Position numbers and translations under genes: made by a program
DNA from: Candidatus Cacconaster stercorequi
GTDB taxonomy: Bacteria; Bacillota; Clostridia; Oscillospirales; Oscillospiraceae
NCBI GenBank assembly: GCA_018064925.1
Contig: JAGHUH010000026.1
Location: 1-51,888, forward strand
Length of the DNA: 51,888 nt
Reading direction: 5' to 3'
In this document: positions 1 through 7,884 of the stretch, in pieces
How positions within the stretch are numbered: the first letter of the stretch is position 1
Layout of the letters: every line of letters starts with the position of its first letter
Notes under the pieces: generated by a model
What the model was told of the DNA's origin: nothing
Database searches by the model: none
Seen by the model: only the letters and a program-made list of their open reading frames with translations

Positions 1-1
1 T

Positions 2-661
2 GCTGAAAAGGTAACTGCTGATGCTACTTATATCGCAACATGGGAAGTCGATGCAAATGGCAATGGCAAGGCTGACAAGGACGAAGACAAGTACACTGTC
101 ACCTACACCGACGGCGTTGACGATGAAGAAATCTTTGTCGATCAGGTTACTTCCGGTATCCTTTCCGGCACTGCCACTCCCGCTTTCGACGGTACTCCTA
201 CCCGTGAAGGCTATGTTTTCAAGGGCTGGAATCCCGCTGTGGCTGAAAAGGTAACTACCGATGCTACCTATACCGCAACTTGGGAAGCCGTTCCCGCAGC
301 AACTTATTCAGTAAGTTTCAATATGAACGGACACGGTACGCAGGTAGCGGCGCAGACTGTTGAAGAAGGCGGCAAGGCGATCAAACCCGCCGATCCGAAG
401 GAAACCGGCTACAAGTTTGACGGTTGGTACGCAGATGAAAACTTCTCTACTAAGTTCGATTTCGACACGGAAATTACCGCAAATACTACGGTTTATGCCA
501 AATGGACAAAGGACTCTGTTGCACCGACTGATCCGACCAGTCCTCAGACCGGCGATACCAGCAATGTGTTCCTGTGGATCGCTCTCCTGTTCGTCAGCTG
601 CGGCGCTCTTATTGGAACCACTGTATACGGTAAAAAAAGAAGCGGAAAGCGCTGTAAATAA
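2..661 (+). CDS. InlB-repeat surface protein with SPQTG sorting signal (5' truncated)
   Basis: Reading frame 2 is open from the first bases of the window, so only the C-terminal 219 residues are present. They hold the end of one Listeria-Bacteroides (InlB B) repeat and two further repeats, each closing with a Tyr-x-Ala-x-Trp pattern (ATYTATWEA, TTVYAKWTK). A proline/threonine linker leads to SPQTGD, a roughly 20-residue hydrophobic stretch and a basic tail (KKRSGKRCK). This is the layout of a sortase-processed, peptidoglycan-anchored protein. SPxTG is the motif type known for clostridial class B sortases, and a broken class B sortase lies about 6 kb downstream. The ligand or function of the missing ectodomain cannot be judged. 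Confidence 0.85.
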   Translation, partial: AEKVTADATYIATWEVDANGNGKADKDEDKYTVTYTDGVDDEEIFVDQVTSGILSGTATPAFDGTPTREGYVFKGWNPAVAEKVTTDATYTATWEAVPAATYSVSFNMNGHGTQVAAQTVEEGGKAIKPADPKETGYKFDGWYADENFSTKFDFDTEITANTTVYAKWTKDSVAPTDPTSPQTGDTSNVFLWIALLFVSCGALIGTTVYGKKRSGKRCK

Positions 662-674
662 TTAATTGCCAGAG

Positions 675-708
675 AGGCGGTGTGGTGAAAAACCGCACCG
701 CCTTTTCG
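675..708 (+). terminator. Rho-independent terminator after surface protein
   Basis: A 12-bp stem (AGGCGGTGTGGT / ACCGCACCGCCT, one G-U pair) with a short GAAA-type loop is followed by TTTT. It lies 14 bases after the surface protein stop codon and separates that gene from the AP2 cluster. Confidence 0.8.
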
Positions 709-860
709 TTAAAAGAGTTCCGCTAATGCTGGAATGCCTAAATATCTCGATATATCAAGGGCAAAACACTACAGATGGTTTGCCGTTAGAAGGAAATGGC
801 GTCGATAGATTCATGTGGAAGCTCAAAAAAGCATGGTGAACCGGGAGTGAGAAACAATAT

Positions 861-1835
861 ATGGATAAGAAATTGACGGGAAAACGCTTTGATCGTTGGA
901 TCGTTCTTGACGGTTTCATAACAGCAGCAGGCGGAGAAAGGAAATGGCTCTGCAGGTGCGATTGTGGAACGGAAAGGTATGTTCTTGAGCGCAGCCTGCT
1001 TTATGGAGGCAGCAAGAGCTGTGGCTGTCTAAGAAAAGAAAAAGCGGAAAAGGCAAGGGCATACGATCTCACCGATAAGGTATTCGGAGATCTGACAGTA
1101 CTAAAAAAAGCGAGCTTTCAGAGAAAAAATGGCGGAGTATGGTGGACCTGCATCTGCACCTGCGGAAATCGATGCGATGTTTCAGCAACTCTTCTGATAA
1201 CCGGAAGAAAGACAAGCTGTGGCTGCCAAACCATAAAGAAATATGTATCTTCGGATATTTCGGGAAAAAGATTCAGAAAGCTAATTGCTTTATACCCTAC
1301 TGATAAACGATCGGCTAAAGGCTCCGTAATCTGGCATTGCAGATGCGACTGTGGTAATGAGGTGGACTTCTCCTATAACGAGCTCGTATATGGCAATCTT
1401 CAAAGCTGTGGCTGCGTGAAACGTGAGCACGATAAGAAACTGACCTCTTTTCTAAACCATGTCGAAGGAACTTCTATTGAAACCATCAAAAGCAAAAAGG
1501 TTCCATCGGACAACACGACCGGTTACCGAGGTGTTTACAACATTCATGGAAAATATCTCGCAAAAATTGTTTTTCAGAAGAAACAGTATTATCTGGGGGT
1601 ATTTGAAAACATCGAGGATGCGGTGAAGGCAAGACAGGAAGCAGAATTGGTACTGTTTGACGGCTTTGCGGATTACTTTGAGAGTTGGAAAAAATACGCG
1701 AATATGTTTCCTGACTGGGCAGTAAGCAATCCAATTAAACTTATAGTGTCGAAAGATAATAACACGCTTTCGGTTTCTATATTGCCGGAATTACCGGCTT
1801 TTTGTGAACCAGTGCTTAACAGTATAGAAGCATAA
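861..1835 (+). CDS. Cysteine-module protein with C-terminal AP2 domain (paralog 1)
   Basis: This 324-residue protein has three tandem modules of about 60 residues (roughly 4-60, 68-130, 133-192). Each starts with a (D/L)xxGKRFxxL-like segment and carries a CxCxCG knuckle and a closing SCGC (CRCDCG...SCGC, CICTCG...SCGC, CRCDCG...SCGC), a likely metal-binding unit. After a short VEGTSIETI linker comes an AP2-type domain at about 215-270 (SDNTTGYRGVY...YYLGVFENIEDAVKAR), a fold known for DNA binding in plant AP2/ERF factors and in phage and homing endonuclease proteins. No nuclease motif is visible. The ATG follows GGGAGTGAG at a rather long spacing. A sequence-specific DNA-binding role is inferred; the target is unknown. 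Confidence 0.75.
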   Translation: MDKKLTGKRFDRWIVLDGFITAAGGERKWLCRCDCGTERYVLERSLLYGGSKSCGCLRKEKAEKARAYDLTDKVFGDLTVLKKASFQRKNGGVWWTCICTCGNRCDVSATLLITGRKTSCGCQTIKKYVSSDISGKRFRKLIALYPTDKRSAKGSVIWHCRCDCGNEVDFSYNELVYGNLQSCGCVKREHDKKLTSFLNHVEGTSIETIKSKKVPSDNTTGYRGVYNIHGKYLAKIVFQKKQYYLGVFENIEDAVKARQEAELVLFDGFADYFESWKKYANMFPDWAVSNPIKLIVSKDNNTLSVSILPELPAFCEPVLNSIEA

Positions 1836-1860
1836 CTTTAGTTGAAACAGGTGGTAACTG

Positions 1861-2832
1861 ATGAGCGCAAAGTCTAAGGACTTGACTGGGATGAGGTTTG
1901 GCAATCTTGTCGTGATGGGAAAAGCAGATGGTCTTCGAAATCGGTATTATTCATGGCACTGCCGCTGTGATTGCGGCAATGGAATCATCGTAAATACCAA
2001 AAATCTGACCGCACATAGAACGACACACTGCGGCTGTAAATCTAAGGTGCTTCGAAATTCTCATCAGAAGCCTAAAGACAGGCGCGGAATGAAGTATGGT
2101 GCATTAACAGCACTTCAAATGACCGGCAAATCAAATGAAGGAGCTTTCCTTTGGGAGTGCGAATGTGAGTGCGGAAATCATATTACGGTCCCCGCAAAAC
2201 AGCTTCAGAGAAATGGAGTAAAAGACTGCGGCTGCGGTTTGGGAAATAAACCGAAATATAAGGATATTACTGGCAAAAGGAAAGGACAACTGACAGCGCT
2301 GTGTCCAACGGACAAACGGGATAGTAAAGGATCAGTCGTATGGCGCTGCCGATGTGATTGCGGAAATGAAATCGAAATGACCGAAAGTGATTTCGTGTTC
2401 GGATGTTCTGTAAGTTGCGGGTGTGTACGGCAGCAACGATGGGACGAGTTTCTTCCGGCGCAGTGGTTGACCTTTGTCGACGGAACCTGCGTGGAATGGA
2501 TCGCAAACAGAAAAAGCCGTTCTGACAATACCAGCGGTTTCAGAGGCGTTTACAAGCTCGGCGATTCTCAATTTCGGGCAGGAATAGGATTACAGGGAAA
2601 GCGATATCATCTCGGAACATATAAAACTTTCGATGAAGCTGTAGCAGTCAGACTTTCTGTAGAGGAGTTCCTTCATGATGGTTTTATTACTTGTTATGAA
2701 AAATGGCAGAAAATGGCAGCCGTGGATGAACTGTGGGCAGCCCAGAATCCGTTCTTTTTTGATGTAGAAAAAGATCAGCGCACTTTCCGAATCAAAAGTG
2801 CTGTAACGGAACAAAAAGAATATCAATACTGA
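1861..2832 (+). CDS. Cysteine-module protein with C-terminal AP2 domain (paralog 2)
   Basis: This 323-residue protein has the same plan as its upstream neighbour: three modules (CRCDCG...HCGC, CECECG...DCGC, CRCDCG...SCGC) and then an AP2 domain at about 222-275 (SDNTSGFRGVY...YHLGTYKTFDEAVAVR). It starts 25 bases after paralog 1 ends, behind AGGTGGT, so the two are probably cotranscribed. The third module and AP2 linker (FVDGTCVEWI) match paralog 1 closely while modules 1 and 2 are more diverged, which suggests old duplication rather than recent copying. DNA binding is inferred from the AP2 fold and metal binding from the cysteines; no enzymatic motif is seen. Confidence 0.75.
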   Translation: MSAKSKDLTGMRFGNLVVMGKADGLRNRYYSWHCRCDCGNGIIVNTKNLTAHRTTHCGCKSKVLRNSHQKPKDRRGMKYGALTALQMTGKSNEGAFLWECECECGNHITVPAKQLQRNGVKDCGCGLGNKPKYKDITGKRKGQLTALCPTDKRDSKGSVVWRCRCDCGNEIEMTESDFVFGCSVSCGCVRQQRWDEFLPAQWLTFVDGTCVEWIANRKSRSDNTSGFRGVYKLGDSQFRAGIGLQGKRYHLGTYKTFDEAVAVRLSVEEFLHDGFITCYEKWQKMAAVDELWAAQNPFFFDVEKDQRTFRIKSAVTEQKEYQY

Positions 2833-2834
2833 TC

Positions 2835-3011
2835 GGACAAAGGAAAACGACGACGGATTTTGGTTTTGAGTTCAGCTTTGAATACATAGATAAGCAGATT
2901 GTTCTGTTCTTCTGGGCAGACCTTCCCTGGTTGTTTATGCCTCCTATCAAAAAGCCAAGATATAAAAATAAAGCAACGCTTCCTGAAATCATGCGTGAGT
3001 GTACCTTATGA
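2835..3011 (+). pseudogene. Orphan C-terminal coding remnant, unidentified
   Basis: Frame 0 is open from 2763 and from about 2835 reads like real protein (aromatic-rich FGFEFSFEYIDKQ, FFWADLPWLFMPPIKK, then NKATLPEIMRECTL). It stops at TGA 3009-3011. The frame has no ATG, GTG or TTG before about 2937, so it cannot be an intact gene of this length. Its stop overlaps the ATG at 3008 in the classic ATGA manner, as if it were once the upstream partner in an operon. I read it as the 3' end of a truncated gene. The product is not recognised, and it could be chance coding potential. Confidence 0.4.
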
Positions 3012-4624
3012 GAATATCACTAAAAGAATACTGTGAAGAGCAAGGCCGTGAGGATCTGCTGAACCAATGGGACGTAGAAGCCAATCTTCCCTTAACCCCG
3101 GAAACTGTAACAAGGGGCTCCAGCAGAAGTATCTGGTGGATATGTGATAAAGGACACACCTGGAAGGCAGCTCCGTATGCAAGAACTGCAAACAGGACGG
3201 GTTGTCCGGTCTGTGTTGGCAAGAAAGTTGTGCCGTTAGAAAACGATCTTGCAACGCGCTGCCCCGAGGTGGCATCGGAATGGAACGATTCAAAGAATGG
3301 CGATTTGCGGCCTGAAACGGTATCCCCTAATTCTCATCGCAAGGTATGGTGGGAATGCAGGAAATGTGGCTATGAATGGGTCGCTGAAATAAAGTCACGT
3401 GCCGGTATCAACAAGAGCGGATGTCCGTGCTGTGCCGATAAAACTGTTGTCCCGGGAACGAATGATCTCGCGACAAAATATCCCCTATTAGTATCTGAAT
3501 GGCACCCTTCAAAAAATGAGACATTAAAGCCGTGTGATGTGCTGCCCGGAACTGACAAAAAAGTATGGTGGCAGTGCAAACACGGGCACGAATGGCAGAC
3601 AGAGATCAGTTCCAGAGCGCGTGGAGCGGGCTGCCCTGTCTGCGCCGGTCGTGCTGTGGTTCCCGGAGAAAACGATTTAGGCAGCGCAAAGCCACAGATC
3701 GCAACTGAATGGCATCCTACAAAGAATGGCCTTCTGCGTCCGGAAAATGTCACTGTGTATTCCAACAGGAAAGCATGGTGGATATGCAAAGAAGGACACG
3801 AGTATGCCGCTGTCATTTCACGCAGAGTATCGGGAAGTGGCTGCCCTTATTGCGCGAACCGGAAGGTGCTGACCGGGTATAACGATCTGGCAGCGAAATA
3901 TCCTGATATTTCCAAAGAATGGCATCCTACAAAAAATGATATCCTGCCTCAAGATGTGATTCCGGGGAGCAGAAAAAGAGTGTGGTGGATTTGTCAGCAA
4001 GGGCACGAATATGAAGCTTCGATTCAATCAAGAACCAGTCAGTATACAGGATGTCCGATTTGTGCAAACAGAATCATCATTCCTGAAGAGAACAGTCTTG
4101 CAGCTCTGTTTCCACAAATTGCTGCAGAGTGGAATTATGAAAGAAACGGCGACCTTTTGCCCGAAAATCTCAGCGCAGGAAATAACCGCACGGTATGGTG
4201 GCGCTGTAGTTTGGGCCATGAGTGGCAGGCTGCCATAAATACGCGTACCTCAAAAAATAGCGGCTGTCCAGTCTGCATGAACCGAAAGGTGCTACCGGGA
4301 TTCAATGATCTCGCTACGACGCATCCCCAAATAGCGGCACAATGGCATCCAACCCTGAACGGCAAATATACTCCGCAGATGTTCACGTACGGCAGCATGA
4401 GAAAAGTATGGTGGATATGTGCAGACGGCCATGTTTGGAAGGCACCGATCAGCAGACGCGCAGGAACACAAAAGTCTGGGTGCCCTGTTTGCAATGGCAG
4501 AATGCGCAAGAGCCAACAAAGATATTTGGAAAATGTTCTCCTTAACATACAGAACGAAACGAAAACTGTTGAGGCGAAACCATTGAAGAGCGAGGGTGGG
4601 CAATTACGGAAAAAATCTATGTGA
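3008..4624 (+). CDS. Seven-repeat zinc-ribbon (DUF4379-like) protein
   Basis: This protein of about 538 residues consists almost entirely of seven repeats of about 68 residues. Each has an NDLAxxxPxxAxEWHPxxN start, a TPExVxxGSxxKVWW core, a C-x(2-3)-GHxW/Y hairpin, and a closing SGCPxC pair, giving four potential zinc ligands per repeat. This matches the DUF4379 probable zinc-ribbon family. Family members often carry a VSR/restriction-like nuclease, but none is present here; the tail after repeat 7 is only about 45 basic residues. ATG 3008 is preferred over the upstream start at 2999 because it makes an ATGA overlap with the preceding frame. Lying between AP2 proteins, it is probably a nucleic-acid-binding partner of theirs (inference). 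Confidence 0.8.
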   Translation: MRISLKEYCEEQGREDLLNQWDVEANLPLTPETVTRGSSRSIWWICDKGHTWKAAPYARTANRTGCPVCVGKKVVPLENDLATRCPEVASEWNDSKNGDLRPETVSPNSHRKVWWECRKCGYEWVAEIKSRAGINKSGCPCCADKTVVPGTNDLATKYPLLVSEWHPSKNETLKPCDVLPGTDKKVWWQCKHGHEWQTEISSRARGAGCPVCAGRAVVPGENDLGSAKPQIATEWHPTKNGLLRPENVTVYSNRKAWWICKEGHEYAAVISRRVSGSGCPYCANRKVLTGYNDLAAKYPDISKEWHPTKNDILPQDVIPGSRKRVWWICQQGHEYEASIQSRTSQYTGCPICANRIIIPEENSLAALFPQIAAEWNYERNGDLLPENLSAGNNRTVWWRCSLGHEWQAAINTRTSKNSGCPVCMNRKVLPGFNDLATTHPQIAAQWHPTLNGKYTPQMFTYGSMRKVWWICADGHVWKAPISRRAGTQKSGCPVCNGRMRKSQQRYLENVLLNIQNETKTVEAKPLKSEGGQLRKKSM

Positions 4625-4920
4625 TACATGATATCTGCGTTGCATGCGGAAAGAGAATCTCAGAGGGTGAAATGCTTTGCACGGATTGTAAAAATCTTTT
4701 TAATACCTCTGAAAAAAATAACCACGAACACGAAGAGCAACTACCAGGTTTAATTCAGGGTATCTGCATTTCATGTGGAAAGAGAATCCCATGGGATGAA
4801 AGGCTCTGTACGGATTGCAAAAAACCTATAGTGGCAGCGTCATCACAAAGAAAACGAAGAATAAGAGGCAGATATCAGCAATTATTCGGATTAGCCAAGA
4901 AAAATGACTACAAAGCTTGA
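4621..4920 (+). CDS. Small double zinc-ribbon protein
   Basis: This 99-residue protein starts at GTG 4621, overlapping the stop of the zinc-ribbon repeat protein (GTGA), so translation is likely coupled. It contains two near-identical CxxC...CxxC ribbons, ICVACGKRISEGEMLCTDC and ICISCGKRIPWDERLCTDC, separated by a charged linker rich in Glu and His and followed by a basic tail (SSQRKRRIRGRYQQ). The pattern resembles generic zinc-ribbon domains found at the ends of regulatory and membrane proteins, but here it is free-standing. No function can be assigned beyond probable zinc binding and nucleic-acid or protein contact. Confidence 0.6.
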   Translation: MIHDICVACGKRISEGEMLCTDCKNLFNTSEKNNHEHEEQLPGLIQGICISCGKRIPWDERLCTDCKKPIVAASSQRKRRIRGRYQQLFGLAKKNDYKA

Positions 4921-5353
4921 TTTAACAGGTCAGCCATTTGGACACCTTACCGCTATCTCACCAGCTGAAAATGTAAAGGGCAGGACAGCTTGGCTTTGCA
5001 GATGTACATGCGGCAATGAATGTGTCGTTACTACCAAAGACCTGCGAAGCGGCAAACGGGCTACCTGTGGGTGCAGAAGTCCCGGCTTGGAATCGCTCCA
5101 TTATATTGATGGTACATGTATTGAAATGATTCGAAGCAAGTCGGTGCGGTCGAATAATAAAAGTGGAGTCCCGGGAGTCTTCTATGACAAAAGCAAAGAT
5201 AAATGGAGAGCCGAGATCATGTTTCAAGGAAAGCGAATATGCCTTGTAAGGTTTGTCAATTTTCAAGACGCCGTTAAGACTCGGATAAGAGAAGAAGAAA
5301 GACTGCATGACGATTTTGTTGCTGCCTTTATGGAGAAAGATGAAAAGATGTAA
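4904..5353 (+). CDS. Short cysteine-module/AP2 protein (paralog 3)
   Basis: This 149-residue short form has one cysteine module (LDLTGQPFGHLTAIS...CRCTCG...TCGC, residues 4-62) and one AP2 domain (about 80-130: SNNKSGVPGVFYDKSK...ICLVRFVNFQDAVKTR). In the AP2 core the usual GYRGVY is GVPGVF. The linker YIDGTCIEMIRSK matches the linkers of the longer paralogs. It starts 17 bases inside the preceding zinc-ribbon gene and has only a weak ribosome-binding site, so it is probably translated by coupling. It shows that the module count in this family is variable. Confidence 0.7.
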   Translation: MTTKLDLTGQPFGHLTAISPAENVKGRTAWLCRCTCGNECVVTTKDLRSGKRATCGCRSPGLESLHYIDGTCIEMIRSKSVRSNNKSGVPGVFYDKSKDKWRAEIMFQGKRICLVRFVNFQDAVKTRIREEERLHDDFVAAFMEKDEKM

Positions 5354-5456
5354 GAAAACCCGAAAGTGGAATAACTGAGTGGAAAACAAAAAGAGTATTA
5401 GCGTTCACTTGGTACTCTCCTCTTACCATTCAAATATGTAAGGGAGAAATATTGGA

Positions 5457-6305
5457 ATGAAAGATAAACGACCCAAGATTGAGATTGGCTACCGCATAGG
5501 CCTATTGACCGTAGCAGAGCCAACTTCAAAAAGAAAAAACGGCTATACAGTTTGGAAGTGTCAATGTGACTGCGGCGGTGAGATCGAACTGGATACACGA
5601 TATCTGCAGAGAGGAACTGTAACAGACTGCGGATGCAAAACAATTGTCAAGCCGGGTCAAAAAGATGTGTCCGGTCAGCGCTTTGGAAAGCTTACCGCCC
5701 TCTATCCGCTTCCTGAACATGGTTTTGGAAAAACGATTTGGCATTGCAGATGCGATTGCGGAAACGAAATAGACGCTCCTCTTCATCAACTGACAGCTGG
5801 ATACCGAAAAAGCTGCGGCTGTATACGATATACCACGCCGACAGGTGAAATAATACTGAAGGATTTTATCGGAAAAAGATTCGGAAAGCTGACGGTCACG
5901 GAATACGCAGGAAAACGTGCGGGAATGCATCGATGGCAATGTATTTGTGATTGTGGGAACGAAACCATCGTGGGTCAAACACTTCTTCAAAACGGAAAGA
6001 CAAAGAGCTGCGGGTGTCTCCAGCAGACGCAGATCCTTAAAAACATGAAGTTTGTTGACGGTACGTCTGTTACCGCAATAGAAGCCAGAATGAAGCGCCC
6101 TCCTATTGCCACAAATACCAGCGGTTACAACGGTGTATACCATAGCAGCAGAGGTAGATGGAGGGCTCAAATTGGCTTCAAAGGAAAAACGTATTATCTT
6201 GGAAGCTTTGACAGCATACAGGAAGCTATAGATGCCCGGAAGGAAGGAGAAAAAATGTATGAGAATTTTCTCGAGTGGTATTATTCGAGAAAGTTAGTAG
6301 ACTGA
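5457..6305 (+). CDS. Cysteine-module protein with C-terminal AP2 domain (paralog 4)
   Basis: This 282-residue protein carries three cysteine modules (CQCDCG...DCGC, CRCDCG...SCGC, CICDCG...SCGC) and a C-terminal AP2 domain at about 220-275 (ATNTSGYNGVYHSSRGRWRAQI, YYLGSFDSIQEAIDAR). Its third module lacks any extra linker before the AP2 part. The DNA around its second module resembles the third module of paralog 1 at 1333-1365. A roughly 100-base spacer without an obvious terminator separates it from paralog 3. A DNA-binding regulator or an orphan domain from a mobile element are both possible; no catalytic residues are visible. Confidence 0.75.
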   Translation: MKDKRPKIEIGYRIGLLTVAEPTSKRKNGYTVWKCQCDCGGEIELDTRYLQRGTVTDCGCKTIVKPGQKDVSGQRFGKLTALYPLPEHGFGKTIWHCRCDCGNEIDAPLHQLTAGYRKSCGCIRYTTPTGEIILKDFIGKRFGKLTVTEYAGKRAGMHRWQCICDCGNETIVGQTLLQNGKTKSCGCLQQTQILKNMKFVDGTSVTAIEARMKRPPIATNTSGYNGVYHSSRGRWRAQIGFKGKTYYLGSFDSIQEAIDARKEGEKMYENFLEWYYSRKLVD

Positions 6306-6424
6306 CAAATCCACGTACGCAGAATTGTATCTATTAAACTTGTGGATCGTATACGGGACAATAATGTGTATACCTAAGATCGATTTCTTCTAAGTAAATA
6401 CCAGATGAAAGGTACTTGTCAGAA

Positions 6425-7251
6425 ATGGCGGAAAGTCAAGATCCCCGCAAACGAGTAATAAAAACTATACTGGTCATTTTTTGCTGCTTGTAATTGCGTT
6501 TTGCGCCTGGAAAATATGGTCGATTCCATCTGAATATAAGAAAGGAAACGATACATACGAAGAGGCGGCATCTTTTGTCAGTATTCCGGATAAAGGAGAA
6601 CTTGTTTCGGAAGAATTTCTTCCCGAGATGATCCCAAATCCTCCTTCTGATTCTGACGATGATCCTGCCATTGAACTTGCTGAAGAGGACGAAATAGATT
6701 GGCCGGTTGTGGATTTTAATGCGCTGCGGGAAATCAATCCTGATATTGTCGGGTGGATATACATCGAAGATACAAATATAAATTACCCGATAGCGCAGGG
6801 CCCGGATAACAGCTATTATTTGAGCCGCATGTATAACAAGCAATGGGATGGATGTGGCTGCATCTTTATGGACTATTTGAACAGCCCGGATTTCTCTGAT
6901 TCCAATTCTGTGATATATGGTCATCACATGAAAAATGGAAGCATGTTTCATGATCTGGATGGATATAAGGGACAGGAGTTTTACGAAACGCATAAGACAG
7001 CCTATCTCCTGACACCGGATAAAAATTACCAAATCATTCTTTTCGCGGGTTATGTCGCAAGTTTGAAAGACGATGCCTAGAAAGTGGATTTTTCCGAAGA
7101 AGAGTTTGAACCATGGTATATGAAAGCAATAGGACGGTCATGTTTTGACAGCGGCATTGTTCCAACTCCGCAGAGTAGAATAATAACGATATCAACCTGC
7201 AGTTATGAGTTTAATAATGCCAGATTTGTTGTATTAGGAATACTGAAATAA
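6425..7251 (+). pseudogene. srtB: Class B sortase, broken by frameshift and amber codon
   Basis: Conceptual repair gives a full class B sortase of about 275 residues. It has an N-terminal membrane anchor and a core with DIVGWIYI, NYPIAQ and SVIYGHHM (catalytic His), then ITISTCSYEF (catalytic Cys) and ARFVVLG (catalytic Arg). Two lesions interrupt it. The ATG at 6425 reads MAESQDPRKRVIKTILVIF and then shifts at a run of six T (6477-6482); a seventh T would restore the frame. An in-frame TAG at 7078-7080 stands where DDA-W-KVDF would be expected (TGG to TAG). The C-terminal part with Cys and Arg lies after the stop. It is likely the former partner of the SPQTG surface protein at the window start. 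Confidence 0.8.
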
Positions 7252-7316
7252 TTATGTGCAGCGGGAAATGAGCATTGAAATAAACGCCGGATCAAAACGA
7301 TATAGGAGTTACAAGC

Positions 7317-7787
7317 ATGGATGATAAAGAATGGAACGAGATAGTTGCCATGCTCCAGCAAGAATCCACAGTCAATGTGCAAAAAAAAGTGCCGCAGGCA
7401 GATTCTGTGCGCAGGAGAACTGCCCGAAAAAAGGCGCGCAGAAGAAGGAAAATACGACATTGCATTTTGGCGATAGTAATTATTATAGTCTTTGGCATAA
7501 TGTTATGCTGCAAGAGTTGTTCTTCTGGAGACCATAGTATTATAGGTACATGGGACTATGACTCCGCGACAGTTTATCGCTTCGACAAAAAAGGTAGGGG
7601 TGCTCTTGTTCTTCCACATGAGAGTATTGATTTCAAATATCAAATTGAAGAAGGAAAGCTTTTTATTGACTTTGAAAGCGAAAAAGCCACAGATGCCGCC
7701 TATTCATATATTGTAAACGATGATAATCTAACATTAGAGAAAATAGGCACATCGAATGAGGTATATGTTTTTAATAGAATCGACTGA
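7317..7787 (+). CDS. Small membrane-anchored protein, DUF5640-like outer domain
   Basis: This 156-residue protein has an acidic/glutamine-rich start, a very basic stretch (RRRTARKKARRRRKIR, about 32-47), one membrane segment (about 49-64) and an outer domain starting IIGTWDYDSATVYRFDKKG. The GTW...Y.F...G pattern with alternating short strands resembles small lipocalin-like or DUF5640-type domains common next to regulators in gut Clostridia; this is tentative. AGGAG lies 8 bases before the ATG. It directly follows the broken sortase with no terminator between, so it may belong to the same surface-protein locus. Function unknown. Confidence 0.65.
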   Translation: MDDKEWNEIVAMLQQESTVNVQKKVPQADSVRRRTARKKARRRRKIRHCILAIVIIIVFGIMLCCKSCSSGDHSIIGTWDYDSATVYRFDKKGRGALVLPHESIDFKYQIEEGKLFIDFESEKATDAAYSYIVNDDNLTLEKIGTSNEVYVFNRID

Positions 7788-7844
7788 ATAAATGGTTTAC
7801 TGCCCGTGAGCGCAAGTTACAAATACACATCCTAAAAAAGAACA

Positions 7845-7884
7845 TGAGGCCCGACAGGTATAAGCCTGCAGGCCTCTCTTTTTT
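7845..7884. terminator. Bidirectional terminator
   Basis: A stem GAGGCC...GGCCTC with an inner CAGGTATAAGCCTG hairpin is followed by TCTTTTTT on the plus strand and by T residues on the minus strand as well. It lies between the convergent small membrane protein gene and the tnpV gene and can serve both. Confidence 0.7.

Noticed and set aside
726-839. 37-codon frame between the surface protein terminator and the first AP2 gene
   Set aside because: It has only a weak GAG-type site before its ATG, no recognisable feature, and a length compatible with chance in AT-rich DNA.
7078-7080. Amber codon read as an amino acid (pyrrolysine-type recoding)
   Set aside because: The same gene also has a frameshift, and the position fits a Trp changed by one base; no recoding element is visible.
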